From assembly GCF_018294505.1 (NCBI RefSeq), contig NC_057804.1, positions 247,179,099 through 247,243,098 on the forward strand: DNA of 64,000 nucleotides, written 5' to 3'. The notes beneath the pieces were generated by a model. The model was not told the DNA's origin. It saw nothing but the letters and a program-made list of their open reading frames with translations, and made no database searches. This document shows positions 32,601 to 44,012 of the stretch, piece by piece. Numbering within the stretch: the first letter of the stretch is position 1; the number at the start of each line of letters is the position of its first letter. A program made the position numbers and the translations under genes. The DNA comes from Triticum aestivum (taxonomy: Eukaryota > Streptophyta > Magnoliopsida > Poales > Poaceae).

Positions 32601-33891
32601 AGTGTTGAAATTTTATCTGGTGAAGTACCAGAAGTGTATGACTCGTGAAAACTTTCGGGTTCACACGGTTTAGAGAAGGCATATGTTCAACCCATAGGGC
32701 TTCTTAGAGACATATACCACAAGTTTCAAGAGTAAATAACACAAGCCCGAAAGCAGAGTAAGGTTGGCCAAGCGGAGGATACAACTTAACAAAGGCATTA
32801 TGTATCAGGGGAAGAACTCATAAAGTGATCAAATGTGAAGGACACTGTCGGATAACAATCCAACAAAGGACTTGATGGTCCACAAAGGATCTGATACGAG
32901 TATCGGTACTCAACTAGAGGGAGAAGAATGCAAGGAGATCAGATTATAGAAACAACTGACTAACTCAATTGTCAAATGCAAAGGAATTATGATTTCCAAA
33001 TCAAGGGATCAGAAGCAATGCTCTGATTAGGGATGGATAAGTTGAATAGCCTTAGGGTATAATCAACGACAATTGGATTGGTCGAGAACCAATTCCAGTT
33101 AAAAGAATGGAAGCTCAGCCGGAAAAGTAATTTATAAGGATCAATGATGATTGCATGTATTCGCAAACATATTGAGTCAACAGACTCAAAATGATAATGA
33201 CAAGGAATGTCATTAAGACTACGAGAGTTATGGGATTAACCATAATGCAAGCAAGCAAGAATTTCAAGAGCCAAAGGCTCCAGAGGATTTTCGGAAGATC
33301 GAATATTATTTTTGAAGACTTTCGTGAAACACAAGAACAACTGGGGATGAGCGGATACTCGGCAAGTGCGGCGATTTATTTGAAGGGGTATTCATGTGGC
33401 AAAGAACTGCTAGGCAGTAGGCACGAAGTATTCTCGGAACAATAGAGAAAACTTCGGGTATCTTGTAATAACAAGAACAATGGGGAATGATCGTAAGAAT
33501 GGCAAGTGTAAGTAGTTATCCATAAGGATTTATCGGTGGTCGGGAATAGCAAAAGCGATGGCACATAGTCTTGAGAGCACATCGTAGAGTATCTTCGGAA
33601 TCTTCTGGTGCAGCAGGCGGTCATCGGTAACAAGTGGCTCTCCGGGAGAAAGTACTTGCGAGAACCTAAAGTTAGTTTTGTTTTTAGCGAAATCCTTTAA
33701 CCCGAATAGAAGAGAGCTCAGAGTCCCAGAGTAAAGGTCGAGGAGTAAAAGATCCTAGTACCACCCGATGGCGACGTGGGCCCGTAAGGCACACAGCCAA
33801 GTTAGTAAAAGTTTTTGTAATGTCTAGACTCGACTTCGGCCAAGGAGTGTGGAAGGGGGATTCCTACAGGCAGTCGGCTCTGATACCAACT
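29683..33891 (-). other. LARD-like element 1: internal region, non-coding
   Basis: No frame over about 140 codons and no retroelement motif on either strand. On the element's own strand the sequence is pyrimidine-rich over most of its length. The PPT (GTAGTGGAGGAGAAT, - strand of 29683-29697) is preceded by AAATCTCGGGACGAGATTTC, a sequence typical of the 3' end of Gypsy pol/UTR. Open frames at 30308-30724 and 33191-33445 on the opposite strand have no recognisable domain. Confidence 0.75.
33876..33888 (-). other. Primer-binding site of LARD-like element 1
   Basis: On the - strand it reads TGGTATCAGAGCC, a perfect initiator-Met tRNA complement, 3 nt from the LTR. This fixes the element's orientation. 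Confidence 0.9.
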
Positions 33892-36800
33892 TGTGACGCC
33901 CCCGATTCAATCGTACACTAATCATGCACACAAATGTGTACGATCAAGATCAGGGACTCACGGGAAGATATCACAACACAACTCTACAAATAAAATAAGT
34001 CATACAAGCATCATAATACAAGCCAGGGGCCTCGAGGGCTCGAATACAAGTGCTCGATCATAGACGAGTCAGCGGAAGCAACAATATCTGAGTACAGACA
34101 TAAGTTAAACAAGTTGCCATAAGATGGCTAGCACAAACTGGGATACAGATCGAAAGAGGCGCAGGCCTCCTGCCTGGGGTCCTCCTAAACTACTCCTGGT
34201 CGTCGTCAGCGGGCTGCACGTAGTAGTAGGCACCTCCGGTGTAGTAGGGGTCGTCGTCGACGGTGGCGTCTGACTCCTGGACTCCAGTATCTGGTTGCGA
34301 CAACCAGAAAGAAAGGAAAGGGGAAAAAGGGGGGAGAAAGCAACCGTGAGTACTCATCCAAAGTACTCGCAAGCAAGGAGCTACACTACAAATGCATGGG
34401 TATATGTGTAAAGAGGCCATATCAGTGGACTGAACTGCAGAATGCCAGAATAAGAGGGGGATAGCTAATCCTGTCGAAGACTACGCTTCTGGCAGCCTCC
34501 GTCTTGCAGCATGTAGAAGAGAGTAGATTGAAGTCCTCCAAGTAGCATCTCCAAGTAGCATATCCAGGTAGCATCTCCAAGCGCATCTCTAGTCGCATCG
34601 CATAGCATAATCCTACCCGGCGATCCTCTCCTCGTCGCCCTGCGGAAAAGCGATCACCGGGTTGTCTGTGGAACTTGGAAGGGTGTGTTTTATTAAGTAT
34701 CCGGTTCTAGTTGTCATAAGGTCAAGGTACAACTCCAAGTCGTCCTGTTACCGAAGATCACGGCTATTCGAATAGATTAACTTCCCTGCAGGGGTGCACC
34801 ACATAGCCCAACACGCTCGATCCCATTTGGCCGGACACACTTTCCTGGGTCATGCCCGGCCTCGGAAGATCAACATGTCGCAGCCCCACCTAGGCACAAC
34901 AGAGAGGCCAGCACGCCGGTCTAAACCTAAGCGCACAGGGGTCTGGGCCCATCGCCCATAGCACACCTGCACGTTGCGAGGGCGGCCGAAAGCAGACCTA
35001 GCCTAGTGGCGTTCCAGTCCAATTCGGCGCGCGCCGCTCCGTCGCTGACGTCTGAAGTGCTTCGGCTGATACCACGACGTCGGGATACCCATAACTACTC
35101 CCACGTAGATGGTTAGTGCGTATAGGCTCGTAGCCAGACTCAGATCAAATACCAAGATCTCGTTAAGCGTGTTAAGTGTCCGCGAACGTCGAACAGGGCC
35201 AGGCCCACCTCTCTCCTAGGCGGTCTCAACCTGCCCTGTCGCTCCGCCACAAAGATCCACACAGAGGGCCGTCGGGACAAAGGTCCTTTCAGCCCCCAAT
35301 CCGTGAATCACTCGCGGGTACTCTTCGAGCTGACCCGACTTTAGTCACCATCTGTGTAGTATGTAGTATGTATAGTATATACCCGTGATCACCTCCCAGG
35401 TGATCACGGCCCAATAGTATAGCAAGGCAGACTGACAAGAATGTAGGGCCAATGATGATAAACTAGCATCCTATACTAAGCATTTAGGATTGCAGGTAAG
35501 GTATCAACAGGTGTAGCAACAATGTCAGGCTATGCATCAGAATAGGATTAACGGAAAGCAGTAACATGCTACACTACTCTAATGCAAGCAGTATAGAGAA
35601 GAGTAGGCGATATCTGGTGATCAAAGGGGGGGGGCTTGCCTGGTTGCTCTGGCAAGAGAGAGGGGTCGTCAACTCCATAGTCGAACTGGTCAGCAGCAGC
35701 GTCGGTCTCGTAGTCTACCGGAGAGAAGAGGGGGAAGAAATAATGAATACAGAGCAAACAAAGCATCACAAAATATAACAAGGCAATACGCGGTGTTCGG
35801 TGTGCCCTAACGCGGTAGTAGGTGATACCGGTGAAGGGGGAAAAACATCCGGGAAAGTATTCCCGGGGTTTCGTGTTTTCGGGCAGAGGAGCCGAAGGGG
35901 GAAAGTTGCGGGTTCGATAGGTTAGGGGTGTGTGGCGGACGAACGGACCGCGTATCCGGATTCGTCTCGTCGTTCTGATCAACTTTCATGTAGGAAGTAT
36001 TTTCATCCGAGTTACGGATTAAAAGATATGATTTTCTAAAGATTTAATCATTTTCTGATTTTAATTATTTATTTAAATTCAACATTATCCAAAACAGTAT
36101 TTGCTGACGTCAGCATGACGTCAGCATGACGTCAGCAGTCAACAGAGGTGTTGACTGGTCAACTGACGTGTGGGTCCCACTAGTCATTGACTGTTTAGTC
36201 TAATTAGTGTTTAACTAATCTAACTATTGTTTAATTAAACTAATTAGTTAGTTAGGTTAATGTAATTATAATTAATTAACTTAATTAATTCCTTAATTAA
36301 TTATTATTATCTATTTATTTATTTTATTTATTTTATTTATTTTATATATTATTTTTAATTCCCCTTTTTTTTTAACAAAACGTTCTGGGGCGGTGGGGCC
36401 CCGCTGTCATAGGCCCTAGGGGCCATAGTGGGTTTGGGTGCTGCGGGCGCCGCAGGTGCGGGCGCGGACGTTCGGGCGGCTGGCCCCGGGCATGGGCGCG
36501 AGCACCCGAGTGGGTGAACCCGGGGCGTAGGTGGAGGTCACCAGGGCGTGGTGGGGCGAGGCCGTGGCCTCGGCAAGGCTCGCCGGCCAACCGCGGCGAG
36601 CGAAGGCAGACACAGGGGCGGCGCGGATGGCAGGAGGCGCGGGCTGGCGGCCTCCGACGAGCAGCGAGGCGCGGCCAGACGTCGCTGATGCGACGGGCAC
36701 GCGGGCGCGTCGCGCGCACGGCACGGGCACGAGGGGGGAAGGTCAGGGGCGGAGCGGCTCGTGCTAGTGCGCGGGGACGAGCGGGAGGCGGCGCCGGTCA

Positions 36801-37791
36801 AAGGGGGAAGAGAGGGGGGAGGCGGGCCTCACGTTCGAGTAGAGACCAGGGGGCGGCGAGGCTCGAGGTAGCCGTTGTGGAGGAGGACGGGGACGACCGA
36901 CGGAGACGAGGAGGAGATCCGGCGAGGACGCTTCCGGCGAGGGGCTTTCCAAGCGACGGTGACGGGATCCGTGGGCGACGGGGCGGTGTTCGCCGGGGTT
37001 GGTGCAGAGGCGGGAGGGCGTCGCGACGAAGGGGGCTCCGGGAGGAGGCGAGGCCTCGGTGGTGGGGTGGCGCCGGGGAAGGCGCCGGTGTCGGGGCGTG
37101 AGGCGGCGTAGTCACCAGGGTCGGGGGGGGGGGGGGGGGGGCGAGCGCCCCCGATCCACATCGGATCGTGGGGTGGGGAAGAGGGGATCGTGCGGGGGGG
37201 GGGAAGTGGGAGATCGGGTGGGTAGCTAGGGTTCCGGGAGGGGTTATACAGGGGGCATGGGGTGGGCCTCCTAGAGGCCTGGATGCCCAGTTGGGCCGAA
37301 TGGCCCAGGGGGAGGGGGCTTTGCCTTTCTTTTCTTTGGTTTCTATTTTCCTTTTATTTCTTTTCTGTTTTTTTTATACTTTGCTTTCTTTTAGTTTCCT
37401 ATTATTTTAGTTTTAGTAAATTACCAAAGTGGCACCTAAATAGCATTTTACAAATTATGCCACTGCCACAATAGTTTAATACTTATAACAATTTAGTTTT
37501 GAAAATGTTATTATTTTTAAAGCATTAAACTAATTGTTTTTGCTACCCTTTTATTCATTTAACAGTATTTAAACATTCTATAAAAGTGTGTTTTCTCCAC
37601 CATAATTATCTATGCAATATTTGGTTCACTCCGAACATTTTAGTTTTAATATTTGAAAACTTTTATTGTTTGCCTATTTTTGAATTTGAATTTGAATCGG
37701 TTTCGAACTAACTCGAGATTAGCAACTATAAACGAGGTGACGTGGCATCATTAGCAAAGGATCACTGTAGCTTAATTTCCCGGGCGTCACA
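33892..37791 (-). repeat. LARD-like element 1: 5' LTR
   Basis: Same sequence as 25791-29682 apart from about a dozen substitutions, poly-G length changes, an AT-repeat contraction near 36290, and a third copy of the 11-bp TGACGTCAGCA unit (36104-36136). Poly-G runs lie at about 37123-37141. Confidence 0.92.
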
Positions 37792-37796
37792 CCCGG

Positions 37797-38376
37797 TGAT
37801 GACCGTAGTTTGAGGAGTTCATGTATTCACTAAGTGTTAATGCTTTGGTCTGGTACTCTATTAAATGGAGGCCTTAATATCCCTTAGTTTCCAATAGGAC
37901 CCCGCTGCCACGGGAGGGTAGGACAAAAGATGTCATGCAAGTTCTTTTCCATAAGCATGTATGACTATATTCGGAATACATGCTTACATTACATTGATGA
38001 ACTGGAGCTAGTTCCGTGTCACCCTATGTTATAACTATTGCATGAGGAATCACATCCGACATAATTATCCATCATTGATCCATTGCCTACGAGCTTTTCA
38101 CACATTGATCTTTGCGTAGTTACTTTACCGTTGCCCCTGTTACAATTACTACAAAACTGCTACTGCTACTTTTGCCACTGTTACCGTTACTTCCATATTA
38201 CTTTGCTACTAAATACTTTGCTGTAGATATTAAGTTTTCCAGGTGTGGTTAAATTGACAACTCAACTACTAATACTTGGGAATATTCTTTGGCTCCCCTT
38301 GTGTCGAATCAATAAATTTGGGTTGAATACTCTACCCTCGAAAACTGTTGCGATCCCCTATACTTGTGGGTTATCA
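37797..38376 (+). repeat. Athila-type 5' LTR, right part
   Basis: Continues the LTR after the second CCCGG copy and ends ...TTGTGGGTTATCA. TGATA/TATCA form the terminal inverted repeat. The reconstructed LTR length is 1400 bp. Confidence 0.88.
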
Positions 38377-38387
38377 AGACTATTTTC

Positions 38388-38405
38388 TGGCGCCGGTGCC
38401 GGGGA
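38388..38405 (+). other. Primer-binding site of the Athila-type element (tRNA-Asp)
   Basis: TGGCGCCGGTGCCGGGGA lies 11 nt after the LTR. It is complementary to the 3' end of plant tRNA-Asp(GUC) (..CCCCGGCAACGGCGCCA) with one mismatch. tRNA-Asp priming is usual for Athila. Confidence 0.85.
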
Positions 38406-38454
38406 GCATAGCTCTATTCTTTGAGTCACTTGGGATTTATATCTGCTGATCACT

Positions 38455-38822
38455 ATGAGGAACTTGAAAGACGAGAAAACCAAGATTTATCCCTCAACTA
38501 TGAGGGGAGGTAAGGAACTGCCATCTAGCTCTGCACTTGATTCTCCTTCTGTTTTGAGTAAACTTGCGACACCTAAACCTGCTTATCCTATTAATTCTGA
38601 TATGTCGCATGTTATTGATGATGCCACTTCTGCTATGCGTGATGCTTATGATGAAACTACTTCTGTGCTTGATAATACTGTGCCATTAGGTGAATTTCTT
38701 GATGAACAACTTGCTAGGGCTAGAGAGAATGAAATTATTGAAATTGATAATACTAATGAAAGTGATGATGAAGATTCTCCCCCTAGATATGTGCCTGAGG
38801 GTTATGTTATGGATGAAGAAAC
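38455..38822 (+). pseudogene. Athila-type gag, N-terminal part (interrupted by the Copia element)
   Basis: The start MRNLKDEKTKIYPS opens an acidic N terminus that runs through LGEFLDEQLARARENEI and SDDEDSPPRYVPEG to the Copia insertion at 38823. The target GAAAC (38818-38822) reappears at 47318-47322, where the same frame family continues. The ATG lies 50 bp after the PBS. Confidence 0.82.
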
Positions 38823-40567
38823 TATTGGGTAACGTAGCAGAAATTCAAAAAATTTCCTACGTAACACCAAGATCTATCTATGGAGAGACCAGCAACGAGT
38901 AGAAAGAGAGTGCATCTACATACCCTTGTAGATCGCTAAGCGGAAGCGTTCAAGTGAACGGGGTTGATGGAGTCGCACTCGTCGTGATTCAGATCACCGA
39001 TGATCAAGTGCCGAACGGACGGCACCTCCGCGTTCAACACACGTACAGCCCGGTGACGTCTCCCACGCCTTGATCCAGCAAGGAGAGAGGGAGAGGTTGA
39101 GGAAGACTCCATCCAACAGCAGCACAACGGCGTGGTGGTGGTGGAGGAGCGTGGCAATCCTGCAGGGCTTCGCCAAGCACCTACGGGAGAGGAGGAGGTG
39201 TCACGGGAGGGAGGGAGGCGCCAAAGGCTCAGGTGTGGATCCCCTCCCTCCCCTCCACTATATATAGGGGCAGGGGAGAGGGGGGAGGCGCAGCCTTGCC
39301 CCCTCCTCCAAGGAAGGGGTGCGGCTAAGGATGGGGAGGAGTCCATCCTCCCCAAGGCACCTCGGAGGTGCCTTCCCCCTTTAGGACTCTTCCCTCCCCA
39401 AGTTTCCTTGCGCATGGGCCTCTTGGGGCTGGTGCCCTTGGCCCATGTAGGCCAAGGCGCACCCCCCACAGCCCATGTGGCCCCCCGGGGCAGGTGGCCC
39501 CACCCGGTGGGCCCCCGGGACCCTTCCGGTGGTCCCGGTACAATACCGATGACCCCGAAACTTGTCCTGATGGCCGAAACAGGACTTCCTATATATAAAT
39601 CTTTACCTCCGGACCATTCCGGAACTCCTCGTGATGTCCGGGATCTCATCAGGGACTCCGAACAACATTCGGTTACCACATACAAGCTTCCTTTATAACC
39701 CTAGCGTCATCGAACCTTAAGTGTGTAGACCCTACGGGTTCGGGAGACATGCAGACATGACCGAGACGTTCTCCGGTCAATAACCAACAGCGGGATCTGG
39801 ATACCCATGATGGCTCCCACATGTTCCACGATGATCTCATCGGATGAACCACGATGTCAAGGACTCAATCGATCCCGTATTCAATTCCCTTTGTCTATCG
39901 GTATGTTACTTGCCCGAGATTCGATCGTCGGTATACCGATACCTTGTTCAATCTCGTTACTGGCAAGTCTCTTTACTCGTTCCGTAACACATCATCCCGT
40001 GATCAACTCCTTGGTCACATTTGCGCAAATGATGATGTCCTACCGAGTGGGCCCAGAGATACCTCTCCGTTTACACGGAGTGACAAATCCCAGTCTCGAT
40101 CCGCATAAAACAATAGGTACTTTCGGAGATACCTGTAGTGTACCTTTATAGTCACCCAGTTACGTTGTGACGTTTGATACACCCAAGGCACTCCTACGGT
40201 ATCCAGGAGTTACACGATCTCATGGTCAAAGGAAGAGATACTTGACATTGGCAAAGCTCTAGCAAACGAACTACACGATCTTTTGTGCTAGTCTTAGGAT
40301 TGGGTCTTGTCCATCACATCATTCTCCTAATGATGTGATCCCGTTATCAACGACATCCAATGTCCATAGCCAGGAAACCGTGACCATCTATTGATCAACG
40401 AGCTAGTCAACTAGAGGCTTACTAGGGACATATTGTGGTCTATGTATTCACACGTGTATTACGATTTCCGGATAATACAGTTATAGCATGAATAAAAGAC
40501 AATTATCATGAACAAGGAAATATAATAATAATACTTTTATTATTGCCTCTAGGGCATATTTCCAACA
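38823..40567 (-). repeat. Copia 3' LTR
   Basis: 1745 bp, the same length as the partner LTR. By eye there are about nine differences from it (about 0.5%). The outer dinucleotide is mutated. Confidence 0.95.
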
Positions 40568-40868
40568 GTCTCCCACTTGCACTAGAGTCAATAATCTAGT
40601 TCACATCGCCATGTGATTAACACTCACAGGTCACATCGTCATGTGACTAATACCCAAGAGTTTACTAGAGTCAGTAGTCTAGTTCACATCACTATGTGAT
40701 TAACACTCAATGAGTTTTATGTTTGATCATGTTGCTTGTGAGAGAGGTTTTAGTCAACGGGCCTGAACCTTTCAGATCCGTGTGTGCTTTACAAATCTCT
40801 ATGTCATCTCCTAGATGCAGCTACCACGCTCTATTTGGAGCTATTCCAAATAACTGTTCCACTTGGAG

Positions 40869-41117
40869 CTATTCTAAATTGTTGCCCCATAATATGTATC
40901 CGGTATCTCTACTTAGAGCTATCCGGATAGGTGTTAAGCTTGCATCGACGTAACCTTTACGACGAACTCTTTTACCACCTCCATAATCGAGAAAATTCCT
41001 TAGTCCACTAGTTACTAAGGATAACTTTGACTGCTGTCCTGTGAGCCATTCTTGGATCACTCTTGTACCCCTTGACTGACTCATGGCAAGGCACACTTCA
41101 GGTGCGGTACACAGCAT
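40869..41117 (-). pseudogene. Copia RNase H remnant
   Basis: The frame reads MLCTAPEVCLAMS, then LDYGGGKRVRRKGYVDASL. These match the Copia C-terminal blocks MLCTRPD-x-C-A and KGYTDASF. The motif D is kept but surroundings are scrambled. Confidence 0.75.
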
Positions 41118-41660
41118 AGCATACTGAAGAGCCTACGTCTTAAGCATAGGGGACGACCTTCGTCCTTTCTCTCTATTCTGCCATGGTCGAGCTTTAAGTC
41201 TTAACTTCGTACCTCACAATTCAGGCAAGAACTTCTTCTTTGACTGGTCCATCTTGAACACCTTCAAGATCATGTCAAGGTATGTGCTCATTTGAAAGTA
41301 TTATTAAGCATTTTGATCTATCCTTATAGATCTTGATGCTCAATGTTCAAGTAGCTTAATCCAGGTTTTCTATTGAAAAACACCTTTCAAATAACCCTAT
41401 ATGCTTTCTAGAAATTCTACATCATTTCTGATCATCAATATGTCAACAACATATACTCATCAGAAATTCTATAGTGCTCCCACTCACTTCTTTGGAAATA
41501 CAAGTGTTTCGTAAAACTTTGTACAAACCCAAAATCTTTGATCATCATCAAAGCATACATTCCAACTCCGAGATGCTCACTCCAGTCCTTAGAAGGATCG
41601 CTGGAGCTAGCATACCTTTTAGCATCCTTAGGATCGACAAAAACTTTCTGATTGTATTAC

Positions 41661-41867
41661 CTACAATCTTTCCTCACGAAAACTGGTAAGGAAACTCGTT
41701 TTGATATCCATCTGCCAGATTTCACAAATATAGCTAATGCTAACATGAATCCGACGGACTTTAAGCATCGCTACGGATGAGAAAATCTCATCGTAGTCAA
41801 CTCCTTGAACTTGTGAAAAACTTTTCGCCACAAGTCGAGCTTCATGGACGGTGACATTACCATCCAC
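41661..41867 (-). pseudogene. Copia reverse transcriptase remnant
   Basis: The frame reads EARLVAKSFSQVQGVDYDEIF, then VAMLKVRRI and EIWQMDIKTSFL. These are the N-terminal RT blocks, with ARLVAKGF and QMDVKTAFL as the usual forms. The YVDD block is not found downstream. Confidence 0.88.
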
Positions 41868-42297
41868 GTCCGTCTTCTTCTTAAAGATCCATTTATCTTA
41901 ATGGCTTGCCGATCATCGGGCAAGTCCACCAAAGTCCATGGATCCGTTCTCGGATTTTATGGCCTCGAGCCATTTATCGGAATCCGGGCCCACCAACGCT
42001 TCTCCATAGCTCGTAGGTTCATTGTTGTCCAGCAACATGACTTCCAAGACAGGATCACCTTACCACTCCGAAGTAGTACGTGTCTTTGTCGTCCTACGAG
42101 GTTCGGTAGTGACTTGATCCGAAGCTTCATGATCACTATCATAAGCTTCCACTTCAAATGGTGTAGGTGCCACAGGAACAACTTCCTGTGCCCTGCCACA
42201 CACTAGTTGAAGAGACGGTTCAATAACCTCATCAAGTTTCCACCATCCTCCCACTCAATTCTTTCGAGAGAAACTTTTCCTTGAGAAAGGACCCGAT

Positions 42298-42483
42298 TCA
42301 AGAAACAATCCATATTGCTTTCGGATCTGAATTAGGAGGTATACCCAACTGTTTTGGGTGTCCTATGAAGATGCACTTTATCCGCTTTGGGTTCGAGCTT
42401 AATCCTGAAACTTTTTCATATAAGCATCGCAGCCCCAAACTTTTAAGAAACGACAACTTAGGTTTCTCTAAACCATAATTCAT
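42298..42483 (-). pseudogene. Copia integrase C-terminal remnant
   Basis: Residues near LGLRCLYEKVSGLSSNPKRIKC and CIFIGHPKQ correspond to the integrase region with the KL-x-P-K-x-x-x-CIFIGY-type motif of Copia elements. Confidence 0.7.
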
Positions 42484-42989
42484 ATGGTGTCATCTCATCG
42501 GAATTACGTGGTGCCCTATTTAAAGTGAATGTGGTTGTCTCTAATGCCTAACCCATGAACGATAGTGGTAATTCGATAAGAGACATCATGGTACGCACCA
42601 TATCCAATAGGGTGCAACTATGATGTTCGGACACATCATCACACTATGGTGTTCCAGGCTGTATTAGTTGCGAAACAATTTCCACAATGTCTTAATTGTG
42701 TGCCAAAACTCGTAACTCAGATATTCATCTCTATGATCATATCATAGACATTTTATCCTCTTGTCACAATGATCTGCTACTTCACTCTGAAATTACTTGA
42801 ACCATTCAATAATTCAGACTTGTGTTTCATCAAGTAAATATATTCAACATCTACTCAAATCATCTATGAAGTAAGAACATAACGATATTCACTGCATGCC
42901 TCAGCACTCATTGGACTGCACACATCAAAATGTGTTACTTCCAACAAGTTGCTATCTTGTTCCATCTTACTGAAAATGAGGCTTTTCAG

Positions 42990-43205
42990 TCATCTTGCCC
43001 ATGTGGTATGATTTGCATATCTCAAGTGATTCAAAATCAAGTGAGTCCAAACGGTCCATTTGCATGGAGTTTCTTTATGCATATACACCAATAGACATGG
43101 TTCGCATGTCTCAAACTTTTCAAAAACGAGTGAGTCCAAAGATCCATCAACATGGAGCTTCTTCATGCGTTTTATACCATTATGACTTACATGGCAGTGC
43201 CACAA
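42990..43205 (-). pseudogene. Copia GAG-pre-integrase remnant
   Basis: The frame reads MWHCHVSHNGIKRMKKLHVDG, then FETCEPCLLVYMHKETP. This matches the LWHCRLGHIG...CEPC(L)xGKM-type zinc region of Copia integrase, with GKM replaced by VYM. Confidence 0.88.
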
Positions 43206-43616
43206 GTAAGTGGTACTATCATTACTATCTTATATCTTTTGGCATGAGAATGTGTATCACTACGATCGAGATTCAATAAACCATTCAGGTTTAATACTAA
43301 TCTTGATGGTAGAGGGAGCGTGCGATGTTTGATCACATCAAACTTGGAAACACTTCCAACATATATCGTCAGCTCACTTTTAGCTAGTCTCTGTTTATTC
43401 CGTAGCTTTTATTTCGAGCTACTAACACTTAGCAACCGAACCGGTATCTAATACCCTGGTGCTACTAGGAGTACTAGTAAAGTACACATTAACATAATGT
43501 ATATCCAATATACTTCTATCGACCTAGCCAGCCTTCTCATCTACCAAGTATCTAGGGTAATCCTGCTCCAGTGGTTGTTCCCTTTATTACAGAAGCACTC
43601 AGTCTCGGGTTTGGGT

Positions 43617-44012
43617 TCAACCTCGGGTTTCTTCATTGGTGCAGCAGCTGATATGCCGTTTCATGAAGTATCCCTTCTTTCCCTTGCCCTTCTTGAAACT
43701 AGTGGTTTCATCAACCATCAACAATTGATGCTCCTTCTTGATTTCTACTTTCGCGATGTCAAACAACGCGAATACCTCAAGGATCATCATATCTATCCCT
43801 GATATGTTATAGTTCATCACGAAGCTCTAGCAGCTTGGTGGTAATGACTTCGGAGAAACTATCACTATTTCATCTGGAAGATCAACTCCCACTTGATTCA
43901 AGTGATTGTTGTACTCAGACAATCTGAGCACAAGCTCAACGATTGAGCTTTTCTCCCTTAGTTTGCAGGCTAAGAAAATCGTCGGAGGTCTTATACCTCT
44001 TGACATGAGCAC
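43617..44012 (-). pseudogene. Copia gag remnant
   Basis: Two short antisense frames (43617-43820 with KGKGKKGYFMKRH; 43827-44012 with IVELVLRLSEYNNHLNQVG) resemble the C-terminal basic zinc-finger-proximal part and the spacer of Angela-type gag. Assignment rests on position and short motifs. Confidence 0.5.

Larger units (their letters stand above)
25791..37791 (-). mobile_element. 12.0-kb long-LTR Gypsy derivative without recognisable genes (LARD-like)
   Basis: LTRs of 3892 and 3900 bp flank a 4209-bp internal region (29683-33891). The TSD is CCCGG (25786-25790 and 37792-37796). The PBS on the - strand is adjacent to the right LTR, so the element is antisense to the window. The polypurine tract lies beside the left LTR. 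No gag, protease, RT or integrase motif is seen on either strand. Known examples of such coding-free elements with huge LTRs are the LARDs (such as barley Sukkula). The LTRs are almost identical by eye, so the insertion is recent. Confidence 0.87.

Noticed and set aside
39132..39698. 188-codon + strand ORF in the Copia LTR (also 45882-46448)
   Set aside because: It is antisense to the element and overlaps the longer sense frame. It looks like composition only.
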